Source: Microbacterium sp. 2FI (lineage in GTDB: Bacteria; Actinomycetota; Actinomycetes; Actinomycetales; Microbacteriaceae). Taken from it: a stretch of DNA of 64,000 bases. The notes under the pieces are model-generated. The model saw nothing but the letters and a program-made list of their open reading frames with translations. It did no database searches and was not told the origin of the DNA. The position numbers were made by a program, and so were the translations under genes. The stretch covers positions 1 through 64,000 of the forward strand of contig NZ_SCMR01000016.1 of the NCBI RefSeq assembly GCF_005502885.1. The letters run 5' to 3'. Shown here piece after piece: positions 41,993 through 53,587 of the stretch. The number at the start of each line of letters is the position of its first letter. The first letter of the stretch is position 1.

Positions 41993-42750
41993 TGGCGTCG
42001 GAGGTCACGACGAGCATCGGGACGGATGCCGGCACCGCAGCGCCGGAGGCCCGCCGCCCGCGGGTGCTCCTCGTGTGGGCTCTGGTGCTGCTCGCCGCCT
42101 TCGCGCTCATGGGCGTGCTGGTCGCGCTCCACGTCGACGGACCGTTCACGCAGCCGGTCGACGACTGGTGGCGCCGGGTCGTCGGAGCCGCCCCCGACGG
42201 CGGCAGCCACACCTGGTTCCTGCCGATGTTCTTCCAGTACCTCGGCGAGGCGCCCGGCGCGCTGTTCATGGTGATCCTGCTGCCCCTCGGCCTTGTCGCT
42301 GTGGGGCGCTGGCGCTCGGCCGTGTTCGTCTTCGCGGCGTGCATGGTGTCGCTGGGGCTCTACTCGCAGGGCATGAAGAACCTGGTCGACCGGCCCCGCC
42401 CGGCCGTCGACGAGGCCCTCGAGCTGTTCGGTCCGCTGTTCCGGGTCGACCACGGCTCGTTCCCCTCGGGGCATGCCGTGGCCGCGGGCGCCGTCGTCTT
42501 CATCATCGCCGCGCTCATTCCGGCCCGTCGTGCCGCGCTGCGGACGACGTGGTGGATCATCGGCGCGTTCATCATGGTCGGCATGATGTGGCAGCGCACG
42601 CTCATCAACGCCCACTGGCTTTCGGACGCCTTCTTCGGCGTCGCCGCGGGAGCAGCCGGTGTGCTGCTGATGTGGTGGGCCTTCTGGCCCTGGCTGCAGC
42701 GCGACCACGACCGCCCCGTGTGGTTCCTCCACCGCCGCGCCCGCCCCTGA
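41989..42750 (+). CDS. PAP2-family membrane phosphatase
   Basis: 253 residues with about six membrane segments after a 25-residue cytoplasmic start. The three phosphatase motifs are KNLVDRPRP, PSGH (in HGSFPSGHAVAAG) and RTLINAHWLSD. It would dephosphorylate a lipid phosphate or undecaprenyl pyrophosphate at the membrane. The ATG overlaps the transporter stop; a second ATG one codon later is equally possible. Why it is in a sugar operon is unclear. Confidence 0.87.
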   Translation: MMASEVTTSIGTDAGTAAPEARRPRVLLVWALVLLAAFALMGVLVALHVDGPFTQPVDDWWRRVVGAAPDGGSHTWFLPMFFQYLGEAPGALFMVILLPLGLVAVGRWRSAVFVFAACMVSLGLYSQGMKNLVDRPRPAVDEALELFGPLFRVDHGSFPSGHAVAAGAVVFIIAALIPARRAALRTTWWIIGAFIMVGMMWQRTLINAHWLSDAFFGVAAGAAGVLLMWWAFWPWLQRDHDRPVWFLHRRARP

Positions 42751-42789
42751 CCCTCGACCTCGACCCCTGATTCCACGAAAGGATCACCC

Positions 42790-45066
42790 ATGACCGACAC
42801 CCTCATCGACGTACGCACCGCCGTGACCGTCGCCGACCTGACCCTCGAAGAGAAGGCCTCGCTCACCAGCGGCGGCAGCTTCTGGAAGACCAAGGCCATC
42901 GAGCGCGCCGGCATCCCCGCCGTGATGGTGACCGACGGCCCGCACGGCCTCCGCAAGCAGCGCGAGGGCGGCGATCACCTCGGCCTCGGCGACAGCGTGC
43001 CGGCGACGTGCTTCCCGCCCGCGGCCGGCATCGGCTCGTCGTGGGATGCCGACCTCATCGAGCGTGTCGGCGAGGCGCTCGGCACCGAGACCGCGATCGA
43101 GGACGTCGCGGTGCTCCTCGGCCCCGGCATCAACATCAAGCGGTCGCCGCTGTGCGGCCGCAACTTCGAGTACCTCTCGGAAGACCCGATCGTCTCGGGC
43201 GTTCTCGGTGCGGCGATCGTGCGCGGCATCCAGTCGAAGGGCGTGGGCACCTCGCTCAAGCACTTCGCGGCGAACAACCAGGAGCACGACCGCATGCGAG
43301 CCTCGAGCGAGGTCGACGAGCGGCCGCTGCGCGAGATCTACCTGCGCGGCTTCCAGCGCGTGGTCGAAGACGCCCAGCCCTGGACCGTGATGTGCTCGTA
43401 CAACCGCATCAACGGCGTGTACGCCTCGGAAGACCCGTGGCTGCTCACGCAGGTGCTGCGCGACGAGTGGGGCTTCGAGGGTCTCGTCGTCTCGGACTGG
43501 GGCGCGGTCAACGAGCGCGTGACGGGCCTTGCCGCCGGCATGGACCTCGAGATGCCGACGTCGAACGGCACCACCGATGCGCAGATCGTCGCCGCGGTGC
43601 AGGACGGCTCGCTCGATGAGAGTGTCGTCGATGTAGCCGCCGGGCGCGTGCTCGACCTCGTGCGGAAGGCCGAGGCCGGTGCTGGTTCGATCACGGGCCC
43701 GCTCGACGTGGACGCCCACCACGCGCTCGCGCGTGAGGCCGCCGGCCGCTCGATCGTGCTGCTGCGCAACGAGGGCGGCATCCTTCCCCTTGCGGCGTCG
43801 TCGTCGGTCGCCGTCATCGGCGCGTTCGCGCAGAGCCCGCGCTTCCAGGGTGCCGGCTCGTCGATGATCAACCCGACCCGTCTCGACAACGCTCTCGATG
43901 AGATCGTCGCCGTCGCCGGTTCCGACAAGGTCGGGTACGCCCAGGGCTTCACGATCAGCGCGAAGGACACGGCGGATGCCGCCGACCTCCGCGCCGCGGC
44001 CGTCGAGCTCGCGGCAGCGCAGGATGTCGCCGTCGTCTTCCTCGGGCTGCCCGCCGCAGCCGAGTCGGAGGGCTACGACCGCGAGCACATCGACCTGCCC
44101 GCCGTGCAGCTCGAGCTCCTCGACGCAGTTCTCGCCGTCAACCCGAACACCGTCGTCGTCCTCTCCAACGGCAGCGTCGTGGCGCTGCCCTTCGCCGACC
44201 GCGTGCCGGCGATCCTCGAGGGCTGGCTGCTCGGCCAGGCCGGCGGCGCCGCGACCGCCGACGTGCTCTACGGAGCCGTCAACCCCTCGGCCAAGCTCAC
44301 CGAGACCATCCCGCTGCGCCTGCAGGACACCGCCGCGTTCCTCGACTTCGGCGGCTCCGAGGGTCGCGTCCGCTACGGCGAGGGCCTGTTCGTCGGCTAC
44401 CGCTGGTTCGACGCGCGTGAGCTCGAGGTCGCGTACCCGTTCGGGCACGGGCTCAGCTACACGAGCTTCGCGTACGGCGAGGCGGCGGCATCCGTCACCC
44501 CCGCAGGCGACATCGAGGTGCGCGTCACCGTGACCAACACCGGCGACCGTGACGGCCGCGAGGTCGTGCAGGTCTACACGTCGCTGCCGGGTTCTGCCGT
44601 GCAGCGCGCGGTGCGCGAGCTGAAGACCTTCGCGAGCGTCGCGCTCGCCGCGGGCGAGAGCCGCGAGGTCGTGCTGACGGTGCGCCGCGAAGACCTGGCG
44701 TACTGGAACGTGCGCGCCCAGGAATGGGTGGTCGAGGGCGGCGACTACACGATCGCGGTCGCAGCCTCGAGCCGCGACCTGCGCTCGACGGTGATCGTGG
44801 CGGTCGAAGGCGACGCGGTCGCGACGCCGCTCAGCCGCGAGTCGTCGCTCGCCGAGGTGTTCGCGCACCCGGTCGCCGGCCCCATCGTGCAGGGCGCGAT
44901 GGCGCAGATGATGAGCACGATGGACGGTGCCGCGTCGATCATGCCCGAGGGCGTCGACATGATGGCGATGATGGGTTCGTTCCCGATCGGCCGCATCGGC
45001 ATGATCGCAGGGCCCGACTTCTCGGCCGAGCAGATCGATCAGCTCATCGCGATGGCGAACGCCTGA
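42790..45066 (+). CDS. cytoplasmic glycoside hydrolase family 3 beta-glucosidase
   Basis: 758 residues, no signal peptide. N-terminal LTLEEKASLTSGGSFW, VTDGPHGLRKQ, GPGINIKRSPLCGRNFEYLS, KHFAANNQEHDRM and the nucleophile VVSDWGAVNE (Asp236). The second domain has SIVLLRNEGGILPL; the fibronectin-like domain ends near residue 665. A further ~80-residue Met-rich C-terminal tail (AQMMSTMDGAASIM, DMMAMMGSFPIG) follows, seen in some actinobacterial GH3 enzymes. GAAAGGATCACCC precedes the ATG. It probably hydrolyses beta-glucosides brought in by the transporter of the same operon. Confidence 0.93.
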   Translation: MTDTLIDVRTAVTVADLTLEEKASLTSGGSFWKTKAIERAGIPAVMVTDGPHGLRKQREGGDHLGLGDSVPATCFPPAAGIGSSWDADLIERVGEALGTETAIEDVAVLLGPGINIKRSPLCGRNFEYLSEDPIVSGVLGAAIVRGIQSKGVGTSLKHFAANNQEHDRMRASSEVDERPLREIYLRGFQRVVEDAQPWTVMCSYNRINGVYASEDPWLLTQVLRDEWGFEGLVVSDWGAVNERVTGLAAGMDLEMPTSNGTTDAQIVAAVQDGSLDESVVDVAAGRVLDLVRKAEAGAGSITGPLDVDAHHALAREAAGRSIVLLRNEGGILPLAASSSVAVIGAFAQSPRFQGAGSSMINPTRLDNALDEIVAVAGSDKVGYAQGFTISAKDTADAADLRAAAVELAAAQDVAVVFLGLPAAAESEGYDREHIDLPAVQLELLDAVLAVNPNTVVVLSNGSVVALPFADRVPAILEGWLLGQAGGAATADVLYGAVNPSAKLTETIPLRLQDTAAFLDFGGSEGRVRYGEGLFVGYRWFDARELEVAYPFGHGLSYTSFAYGEAAASVTPAGDIEVRVTVTNTGDRDGREVVQVYTSLPGSAVQRAVRELKTFASVALAAGESREVVLTVRREDLAYWNVRAQEWVVEGGDYTIAVAASSRDLRSTVIVAVEGDAVATPLSRESSLAEVFAHPVAGPIVQGAMAQMMSTMDGAASIMPEGVDMMAMMGSFPIGRIGMIAGPDFSAEQIDQLIAMANA

Positions 45067-45074
45067 TCGCCTGA

Positions 45075-45139
45075 TCGGCTACGGACGAGACACGCCGCGG
45101 GGGGAACCTCCCGCCGCGGCGTGTTCCGTCCGTAAACGG
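45075..45139. repeat. palindromic repeat family R1, copy 3
   Basis: Starts TCGGCTACGGACGAGACACG and ends CGTCCGTAAACGG, eight bases after the GH3 stop and between convergent genes. The loop here extends the stem (CGCGGGG...CCGCGG). Confidence 0.85.
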
Positions 45140-45179
45140 CCCCAGGGCCGGGGTGGGCGGGCTGGGTGGAGGGGCTGGG

Positions 45180-46170
<991 letters not shown>

Positions 46171-46187
46171 TCGGAGGAGAGAAGGGG

Positions 46188-47383
<1,196 letters not shown>

Positions 47384-47387
<4 letters not shown>

Positions 47388-48574
47388 AGGGTGACCTCCG
47401 GGATGGATTCGACGGCGGCGCGCAGGCGCGCGGCGGCGTCTTCGGGGGGGACGTCGCCGATCCACGCGCCCATCGCGGCCTCGGACCCGGCGAGGAACTT
47501 GAGCTTGTCGGCGGCGCGGCGCGGGGAGGTGAGCTGCAGGTGCAGTCGTACGGTGTCGCGACCGCGGTTCACCGGCGCCTGATGCCAGGCCGCGATGTAG
47601 GGCGTGGGGCTGTCGTACAGCGCGTCGACGCCGCGGAGGAGCCGGAGGTAGAGCGGTGCGAGCTCGTCGCGCTCGGCATCCGTCGTCTCGGCGAAGTCGG
47701 CGACGTGGCGGTGGGGAAGGAGGTGCACTTCGAGCGGCCACCGTGCGGCGAACGGCACGAAGGCAGTCCAGTGCTCGCCCGTGAGGATGACGCGCTCGGA
47801 CGCGCGCTCGGCGTCGAGGATGCGCGCGAAGAGGTCGTCGCCCTCGCGGTCGATCGAGGCGAGAAGGCTGCGCGTGCGCGGTGTGATGTAGGGGTAGGCG
47901 TAGATCTGGCCGTGGGGGTGGGCGAGTGTCACGCCGATCGCCTCGCCGCGGTTCTCGAACGGGAAGACCTGCTCGACGCCCGGGAGCGCCGAAAGTGCTG
48001 CGGTGCGGTCGGCCCACGCCTCGATCACGGTGCGGGCGCGCGTGGGCGTCTGCGTGCCGAACGAGCCTTCGTGCTCGGGGCTGAAGCAGACGACCTCGCA
48101 GCGGCCGACGCTCGTGCGGGTGCGGCCGAGGCCGGGGGCGTCGAGGTCGCTGAGGCTCTGCGGGGCGTCGTCGCCCGCGGGAGCGTCGCCGTGCGCCACG
48201 GCGAGCGCGGGACCGAACGACGGGGACTTGTTCTCGAAGACGGCGACGTCGTAGCGCGACGGGATCTCGGACGGGTTCGTCGGGGTCTGCGGGGCGAGCG
48301 GGTCGAGTTCGGCCGGCGGCAGGAACGCGCGGTTCTGGCGCGCGGCGGCGACCGACACCCAGTCGCCGGTGAGTACGTCGCGGCGCATCGTCGCGGTCGG
48401 CGGCCGCGTGCTCGCCTCACGGGCGTCGATGCCACGGTCGGCACCGAGGGAGGTGCCCGGATCGTCGAAGTAGATCAGCTCGCGGCCGTCGGCGAGGCGG
48501 GTCGAGCGCTTGACGACGCCCGCGCCGAGGGTGACAGCGGGCGCCATTGCCGTTCGGAATTCAGGTTGGCTCAC
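47384..48574 (-). CDS. galT: galactose-1-phosphate uridylyltransferase
   Basis: 396 residues from the chosen GTG. The active-site motif AHPHGQIYAYPYI is present, with the nucleophile His in HPH, and FENRGEAIG and HLLPHRHV fit the family. It exchanges UDP between UDP-glucose and galactose 1-phosphate. Start choice: TTGACG (48609-48604) and TACCGT at 17-base spacing end six bases before GTG 48574, so a leaderless message is likely; an upstream ATG at 48598 would lie within that promoter. ATG 48547 is a third option. Coupled to galK and divergent from a LacI gene. Confidence 0.9.
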
Positions 48575-48597
48575 GGCAACACGGTAGCAATCAGTCA

Positions 48598-48611
48598 TGT
48601 TATCGTCAACA
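48598..48611. promoter_or_regulatory. possible operator between galT and its LacI gene
   Basis: TGTTATCGTCAACA: TGTT/AACA arms around a CG centre, overlapping the -35 of the galT promoter. Weaker symmetry than the other operators, so only probable. Confidence 0.45.
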
Positions 48612-48669
48612 CGGCCGAGGTTTCCTGAATCATGAACATCTGGCGAGCGGGCGATCGAGAGGGGTGCGC

Positions 48670-49725
48670 GTGGACGATTCTGCGGGAGTGAGCAGGCCGC
48701 GGCGCCGCGTGTCGATGGCGGATGTCGCAGCCCTCGCCGGCGTCTCGGGCCAGACGGTCTCGCGCGTCCTCAACGAGAGCCCGCGGGTGGACCCCGTCAC
48801 CCGCGCGCGGGTCGAAGCCGCCATGACCGAGCTCGGCTACCGGCCGCATCGCGCGGCGCGGGCGCTGCGCACCGGACGCACCCAGACCATCGGACTGCTC
48901 GTCTCGACGCTGGCGACCGTCGGCAACTCGCGCATGCTGCAGGCGGTGGCGGGGGCCGCGGCATCCCGCGGCTACGCGCTCACGGTCGTGACGCTCGGCG
49001 ACGAGGGAGGCGGTGCCGGTGTCGGCGCGGCGTTCGAGCGGCTCTCTGAGCAGGGTGTCGACGGCGTCGTCGTGCTCAACGAAGCGACTGCCGCCGTGCG
49101 CGATGCGCCGGTGCCCGGCGGGCTCCGGCTCATCGTCGTGGACTCGCCGCCCGAGATGAGCGCACGGGGCGGCTTCGGCGTCGTGCAGTCCGATCACGCG
49201 GCGGGCGCCCGCGAAGCCACCGAGCATCTGCTCGCCCTCGGGCACGCGGTCGTGCACCACCTCGCCGGCCCCGCGGAGTCGTTCGCTTCGGCGGAGCGCG
49301 AGCGCGGCTGGCGCGAGGCGCTTGCAACCGCCGGCATCGCGGCGCCCGAGCCCGTGCGGGGCGACTGGACGGCGGCATCCGCCCGCGTCGTGGTCGCGCC
49401 GTTCGTCGCCGACCCCGATGTGACCGCCGTGTTCGCCGCCAACGACCAGAGCGCGCTGGGTGCGATCCGCGCGTTCGCCGACGCAGGGCGCGCTGTGCCC
49501 GACGATGTCAGCATGGTCGGGTTCGACGACATCGCGGATGCCGCCGACTACCGCCCGCCGCTGACCACCGTGCGGCAGGATTTCGATCGTCTCGGCGAGC
49601 TCGCCGTCGCGGCGCTGGTGGCGGCGATCGAGGGCGGCCCTGCCGAGTTCCAGGTCGTGCCGACCGCGCTCGTGCTGCGCGAGAGCACGGCGCGATCACG
49701 GCGCGATCACGCCGCGATAGCATGA
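48670..49725 (+). CDS. LacI-family regulator of the galactose genes
   Basis: 351 residues. Helix-turn-helix VSMADVAALAGVSGQTVSRV then LNESPRVDP; the sensor domain includes DVSMVGFDDIADAADYRPPL. GTG start with GAGAGGGG five bases upstream. Divergent from galT-galK, so it is the likely galactose (or galactoside) repressor. The SGQTVSR recognition helix differs from all other LacI proteins in the window. Confidence 0.88.
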   Translation: MDDSAGVSRPRRRVSMADVAALAGVSGQTVSRVLNESPRVDPVTRARVEAAMTELGYRPHRAARALRTGRTQTIGLLVSTLATVGNSRMLQAVAGAAASRGYALTVVTLGDEGGGAGVGAAFERLSEQGVDGVVVLNEATAAVRDAPVPGGLRLIVVDSPPEMSARGGFGVVQSDHAAGAREATEHLLALGHAVVHHLAGPAESFASAERERGWREALATAGIAAPEPVRGDWTAASARVVVAPFVADPDVTAVFAANDQSALGAIRAFADAGRAVPDDVSMVGFDDIADAADYRPPLTTVRQDFDRLGELAVAALVAAIEGGPAEFQVVPTALVLRESTARSRRDHAAIA

Positions 49726-49780
49726 ACGGATAGCGCCTTCCCATTTCCCTGCTCGACGCTGACGCGAGGAGAATGTCCCC

Positions 49781-50905
49781 ATGGTGCACACCGTCGTGAT
49801 CGCCCCCGATTCCTTCAAGGGCACGATCGGCGCGGCCGCCGCGGCCTCGGCCCTCGCCGAGGGATGGCGGCGCGTGCGACGGGGCGACGCCGTGACGCTG
49901 CGGCCGATGGCCGACGGCGGCGAGGGCACGCTCGATGCGTTCGCGACCGCGGTGCCCGGCGCGCGGCGCATGCCGGTCACCGTCACGGGGCCGGAGGGCA
50001 CGCCGGTCGAGGCGTCCTGGCTGCTGCTGCCCCCGACGGCCGCCGCCCCCGACGGCATCGGCGTCGTCGAGCTCGCCAGCACGAGCGGCATCGAGCTGCT
50101 CGGCACCCCACCGCGACTGCGTGCACTCGACGCGCATACTCGAGGATTCGGCGAGGCGATCGCGGCGACCCTCGCTCACGGCGTCTCGCAGCTCGTGCTC
50201 GGCATCGGCTCGAGTGCGTCCACCGACGGCGGGGTCGGCATGCTGACGGCGCTCGGCGGACGATTCGCGGATGCCGATGGCCGGCCGATCGCGGACGGCG
50301 GGCGGGGCCTGGCAGATGTCGCCGCGGCGGATCTGTCGGCAATGCCCGCGCTGCCGCGCGGCGGCGTGACCGTGCTCAGCGATGTGACCAACCCGCTGCT
50401 CGGTGCGCGCGGCGCCGCCGCGGTGTTCGGCCCGCAGAAGGGTGCGAGTCCGGACGACGTCGCGATGCTGGATGCCGGCCTCGCTCGGCTCACGGGGCTG
50501 GTGCCTGCTGATCCGACGACGCCGGGTACGGGGGCGGCAGGCGGTGTCGGGTTCGCCCTGCTCGCGTGGGGCGCAGACCTCGTCCCCGGATCAGGCGCGG
50601 TCGCCGAGCTCGTGGGCCTGGCGGAGGCGGTGGCGTCGGCATCCGTCGTCCTCACCGGCGAAGGGTCGTTCGACGGGCAGTCGGCGGCGGGCAAGGTGCC
50701 CGCACACGTGGGCGCGGTCGCTGCTGCTGCCGGGGTGCCGGTCGGACTCGTCGCGGGGCGCATCGCCGCCGACGCCGACGTTTCGGGGTTCGCCGCGACG
50801 GCGTCGCTCACCGCGCTCGCGGGGTCGGGCGAGGCCGCGATGACGGACTCCGCGCGGTGGCTCGTCGAGGCCGGGGCCGTGCTCGCTCAGCGACTGGGTC
50901 CCTGA
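49781..50905 (+). CDS. glycerate kinase
   Basis: 374 residues, the GlxK/GckA-type glycerate kinase family. IAPDSFKGTIGAAAAASALAEG, RPMADGGEGTLDAF, GIGSSASTDGGVGML and GAAGGVGFALLAWG are family hallmarks. It phosphorylates glycerate, linking aldarate or glyoxylate breakdown to glycolysis. It converges on the uronate-type operon and may act downstream of a related pathway. Its last residues (AQRLGP) and stop codon are encoded by a dispersed repeat (50881-50957). Confidence 0.92.
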   Translation: MVHTVVIAPDSFKGTIGAAAAASALAEGWRRVRRGDAVTLRPMADGGEGTLDAFATAVPGARRMPVTVTGPEGTPVEASWLLLPPTAAAPDGIGVVELASTSGIELLGTPPRLRALDAHTRGFGEAIAATLAHGVSQLVLGIGSSASTDGGVGMLTALGGRFADADGRPIADGGRGLADVAAADLSAMPALPRGGVTVLSDVTNPLLGARGAAAVFGPQKGASPDDVAMLDAGLARLTGLVPADPTTPGTGAAGGVGFALLAWGADLVPGSGAVAELVGLAEAVASASVVLTGEGSFDGQSAAGKVPAHVGAVAAAAGVPVGLVAGRIAADADVSGFAATASLTALAGSGEAAMTDSARWLVEAGAVLAQRLGP

Positions 50906-50957
50906 GCGAGGCCGCGCGGCGCCCGCGCCGTCTCGCTTCGCTCGCTCAGCGACCGGG
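50881..50957. repeat. repeat family R3 at the ends of two convergent genes
   Basis: CTCGCTCAGCGACTGGG (50882-50898) and CTCGCTCAGCGACCGGG (50941-50957) are direct copies; CCTGAGCGAG (50901-50910) is inverted between them. The element supplies the final codons and stops of both the glycerate kinase and aldehyde dehydrogenase genes. Confidence 0.7.
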
Positions 50958-52403
50958 CTGGGGAACCCGCAGCACGCCGTTGCGGCGGTGCGGCAGGCCT
51001 GCCAGGGCGTCGTCGCGCAACTGCGGCGGCAGCAACTCGACCGGGGCGTCCTGGAACACGATCGGCCGCAGGAACCTCCGGATAGCGGAAGCCCCCACCG
51101 ACGTGTGCAGCGACGTCGTCGCCGGCCACGGCCCGCCGTGGTGCTGCGACCACGTGACCGCGACACCGGTCGGCCAGCCCGCGAAGAGCACGCGACCGGC
51201 CTTGCGCTCGAGCACCGCGAGTGCCGCCGCCACGTCGTCGCCGGGCTCGGAGTGCAGCGTCGCCGTCAGCGACCCGGGCACCGCCTCGAGGGCGGCGAGC
51301 AGCTCGTCGCGCGATGAGTACCGCACGAGCAGCGTCACCGGTCCGAAGCACTCCTCCAGCAGCGTTTCGGGCCGTGCGGCGACGGCCGCGGCATCCGTCG
51401 AGAGCACGATCGGCTGGGCAGCGTCCGTGCCGCCCGCAGCCCCGCGCGCCACGACCGCGACCGACGGGTCGGCCTCGAGGTGCGCGATGCCCGCGGGGAA
51501 CGCGTCGGTGATCCGGTCGGTGAGCAGCGGGCCGCCGGTCGCCCCCGCGGCGAAGCCGGCGACGAGCTCTTCGAAGCCCCCACCCGCCGGCACGAAGACC
51601 ACGCCGGGCTTGGTGCAGAACTGTCCGACGCCGAGCGTGAACGAACCCACCAGCCCCTGCGCGAGTGCCTCGCCGCGGGCTGCGAGCGCAGCATCCGTCA
51701 CCACGACCGGGTTCACCGAACCGAGCTCGCCGTAGAACGGGATGGGGTCGGGGCGGCCTGACGCGAGATCGAACAGCGCGCGACCGCCGCCCAGCGAGCC
51801 GGTGAAGCCGGCGGCTTGGATGACCGGATGCCGCACCAGCAGGTTCCCCGCCTCGCGTCCCTCGACGAGGGCGAGCGAGCCGGCAGGTGCTCCGGCGGCT
51901 TCGAGGGCCGCGGCGACGACGTCGGCCGTGCGCCGCGACAGCCGCGGGTGGCCCGAGTGGGCCTTGACGATCACGGGGTTGCCGGCCGCGAGCGCCGAGG
52001 CGGTGTCGCCGCCGGCGACCGAGAATGCGAACGGGAAGTTCGAGGCCGAGAACACCGCGACCGGCCCGACCCCCGTGAGCGTGCGTCGCAGCTCGGGCCG
52101 CGGCGGAGTCGCCGACGGGTCGGCGTCGTCGATCGTGAGCTCGAGGTACGAGCCCTCTTCGACCGCCGCGGCGAACAGGCGCAGCTGCCCGGTCGTGCGG
52201 CCGACCTCGCCGCGCAGTCGGACCTCGCCGAGGCGGGTCTCTTCGTCGGCGATCCCGACGAGCTCGTCGATGTGGGCCTCGAGCCCGTCGGCTGCCGCGC
52301 GCAGCCAGCTCGCACGCTGGGACGCCGAAGACGCGCGCCACACGGGTGCTGCCGCTGCCGCCGCTACAGCGAGCCCATCGAGTTCAGCGGTGGTGGTGTT
52401 CAT
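50946..52403 (-). CDS. aldehyde dehydrogenase, probable 2-oxoglutarate-semialdehyde dehydrogenase
   Basis: 485 residues, ALDH superfamily. GPVAVFSASNFPFAFSVAGG, KAHSGHP, GFTGSLGGGRALFD, FYGELGSVNPVVV (catalytic Glu) and GVGQFCTKPG (catalytic Cys) follow the NADP-dependent 2,5-dioxovalerate group. Next to a 5-dehydro-4-deoxyglucarate dehydratase, it should oxidise the resulting semialdehyde to 2-oxoglutarate. It is the last gene of the operon, 56 bases after the enolase-superfamily gene. Its C-terminus is read from repeat R3. Confidence 0.88.
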   Translation of the reverse strand: MNTTTAELDGLAVAAAAAAPVWRASSASQRASWLRAAADGLEAHIDELVGIADEETRLGEVRLRGEVGRTTGQLRLFAAAVEEGSYLELTIDDADPSATPPRPELRRTLTGVGPVAVFSASNFPFAFSVAGGDTASALAAGNPVIVKAHSGHPRLSRRTADVVAAALEAAGAPAGSLALVEGREAGNLLVRHPVIQAAGFTGSLGGGRALFDLASGRPDPIPFYGELGSVNPVVVTDAALAARGEALAQGLVGSFTLGVGQFCTKPGVVFVPAGGGFEELVAGFAAGATGGPLLTDRITDAFPAGIAHLEADPSVAVVARGAAGGTDAAQPIVLSTDAAAVAARPETLLEECFGPVTLLVRYSSRDELLAALEAVPGSLTATLHSEPGDDVAAALAVLERKAGRVLFAGWPTGVAVTWSQHHGGPWPATTSLHTSVGASAIRRFLRPIVFQDAPVELLPPQLRDDALAGLPHRRNGVLRVPQPGR

Positions 52404-52459
52404 GGGCGGTCCTTCGGGGTTCGGGGTCGAGGCGACGCGGAGTGTCGCTGGGGGCGTCT

Positions 52460-53587
52460 TCAGAGTGCAGTATGCGTCGTTTCGGCGACTATCGGAGAGA
52501 GGGCGAAGCGGATGCCGAGGCCGAGGTGCGGTACCTCGGTCAGTCGACCGTCGGAGATGACGACCGGCGACGGGGCGTCGAGTGCGCCGAGGCTGCCGAA
52601 GCCGGCATCCTCCACGTCCTCGGCCATGGGCTCGGCGACGCCGGGCGCCGATCGCAGGCACAGGGCGAGCTGGCCCGAGAGCTCGGGCAGCAGGTGCGGG
52701 TGCACCGCAGCGCCGTACTCGGCGGCGATCGCGGCGATCCCGAGGAACGGGGTGATGCCGCCGACGCGCACGACGTTGGGCTGCACGATCTGCGCGGCGC
52801 CGGTGCGGAGGAAGTCGTCGAAGCGGTAGACGTTGTGGAGGTTCTCGCCGACGGCGATCGGGATGCCGCTCGAGGCGGCGAGCCGGCGCGCGAGTTCGCC
52901 GTGCCCGAACAGGTCGTCGGCGCGCAGCGGCTCTTCGATCCAGGCGGGGGACACCGCCGCGAGCACCTCGAGCGAGCGTGTCGCACGGTCGAGGTCCCAC
53001 CGCTGGTTGGCGTCGATCATGAGCGCCCGATCGGGCCCGAGCACCGCGCGAACGGCCTGCAGACGCTCGAGGTCTTCCGCGACGTCGGGCATTCCGACCT
53101 TGACCTTGACGGCGTCGAAGCCGCTGTCGACCCACCGCTGCACCTGGTCGACGAGCTCGTCCGGCGTGTAGTGCAGGTTCACACCACTGCCGTATGCCTT
53201 CACGCTCTCGCGTTGTGCACCGAGGAAGCCGCTCAGCGACGTACCGGCCGCGCGGGCCTCGGCATCCCACAGCGCCAGGTCGAGACCCGCCAGCGCGATC
53301 GTCGTGATGCCCCCGCCGCCCCCCTCGTGAAGGTGCTGCCAGAGCGACCGCCACTGCTCGCCGGGTGCCGCCGGCCCGCGCACGGCGGCCGCCGCGATGT
53401 CGTTGACCAGCAGCGCGTGCACCGCCTCGGCGCCGATCTGCGGGGTCCACGAGAAGCCCCAGCCTTCGGCGCCGTCCGAGCGCACCACGTGCGTGGCGAT
53501 CACGCCGACCGAGGTGACCTCTGCCGCCCACGGGCGCGTGAGCGGCACGCGCAGCAGGCGCGCGTCGAGCGAGGCGATCGTGGTCAC
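52460..53587 (-). CDS. enolase-superfamily dehydratase/cycloisomerase acting on an aldarate or lactone
   Basis: 375 residues, mandelate-racemase subgroup. Acid-base pair K161xK163 in DAVKVKVG; metal ligands Asp192 (MIDAN), Glu218 (IEEP) and Glu248 (VGEN); His296/His298 in AVHPHLLPEL. GTG start overlaps the KdgD stop. In this neighbourhood, likely roles are galactarolactone cycloisomerase, or glucarate/galactarate dehydratase; sequence alone does not separate these. Confidence 0.85.
   Translation of the reverse strand: MTTIASLDARLLRVPLTRPWAAEVTSVGVIATHVVRSDGAEGWGFSWTPQIGAEAVHALLVNDIAAAAVRGPAAPGEQWRSLWQHLHEGGGGGITTIALAGLDLALWDAEARAAGTSLSGFLGAQRESVKAYGSGVNLHYTPDELVDQVQRWVDSGFDAVKVKVGMPDVAEDLERLQAVRAVLGPDRALMIDANQRWDLDRATRSLEVLAAVSPAWIEEPLRADDLFGHGELARRLAASSGIPIAVGENLHNVYRFDDFLRTGAAQIVQPNVVRVGGITPFLGIAAIAAEYGAAVHPHLLPELSGQLALCLRSAPGVAEPMAEDVEDAGFGSLGALDAPSPVVISDGRLTEVPHLGLGIRFALSPIVAETTHTAL

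Noticed and set aside
42784..44868. 694-codon minus-strand frame across the cytoplasmic GH3 gene
   Set aside because: Composition is typical of an antisense frame and the GH3 frame is unambiguous.
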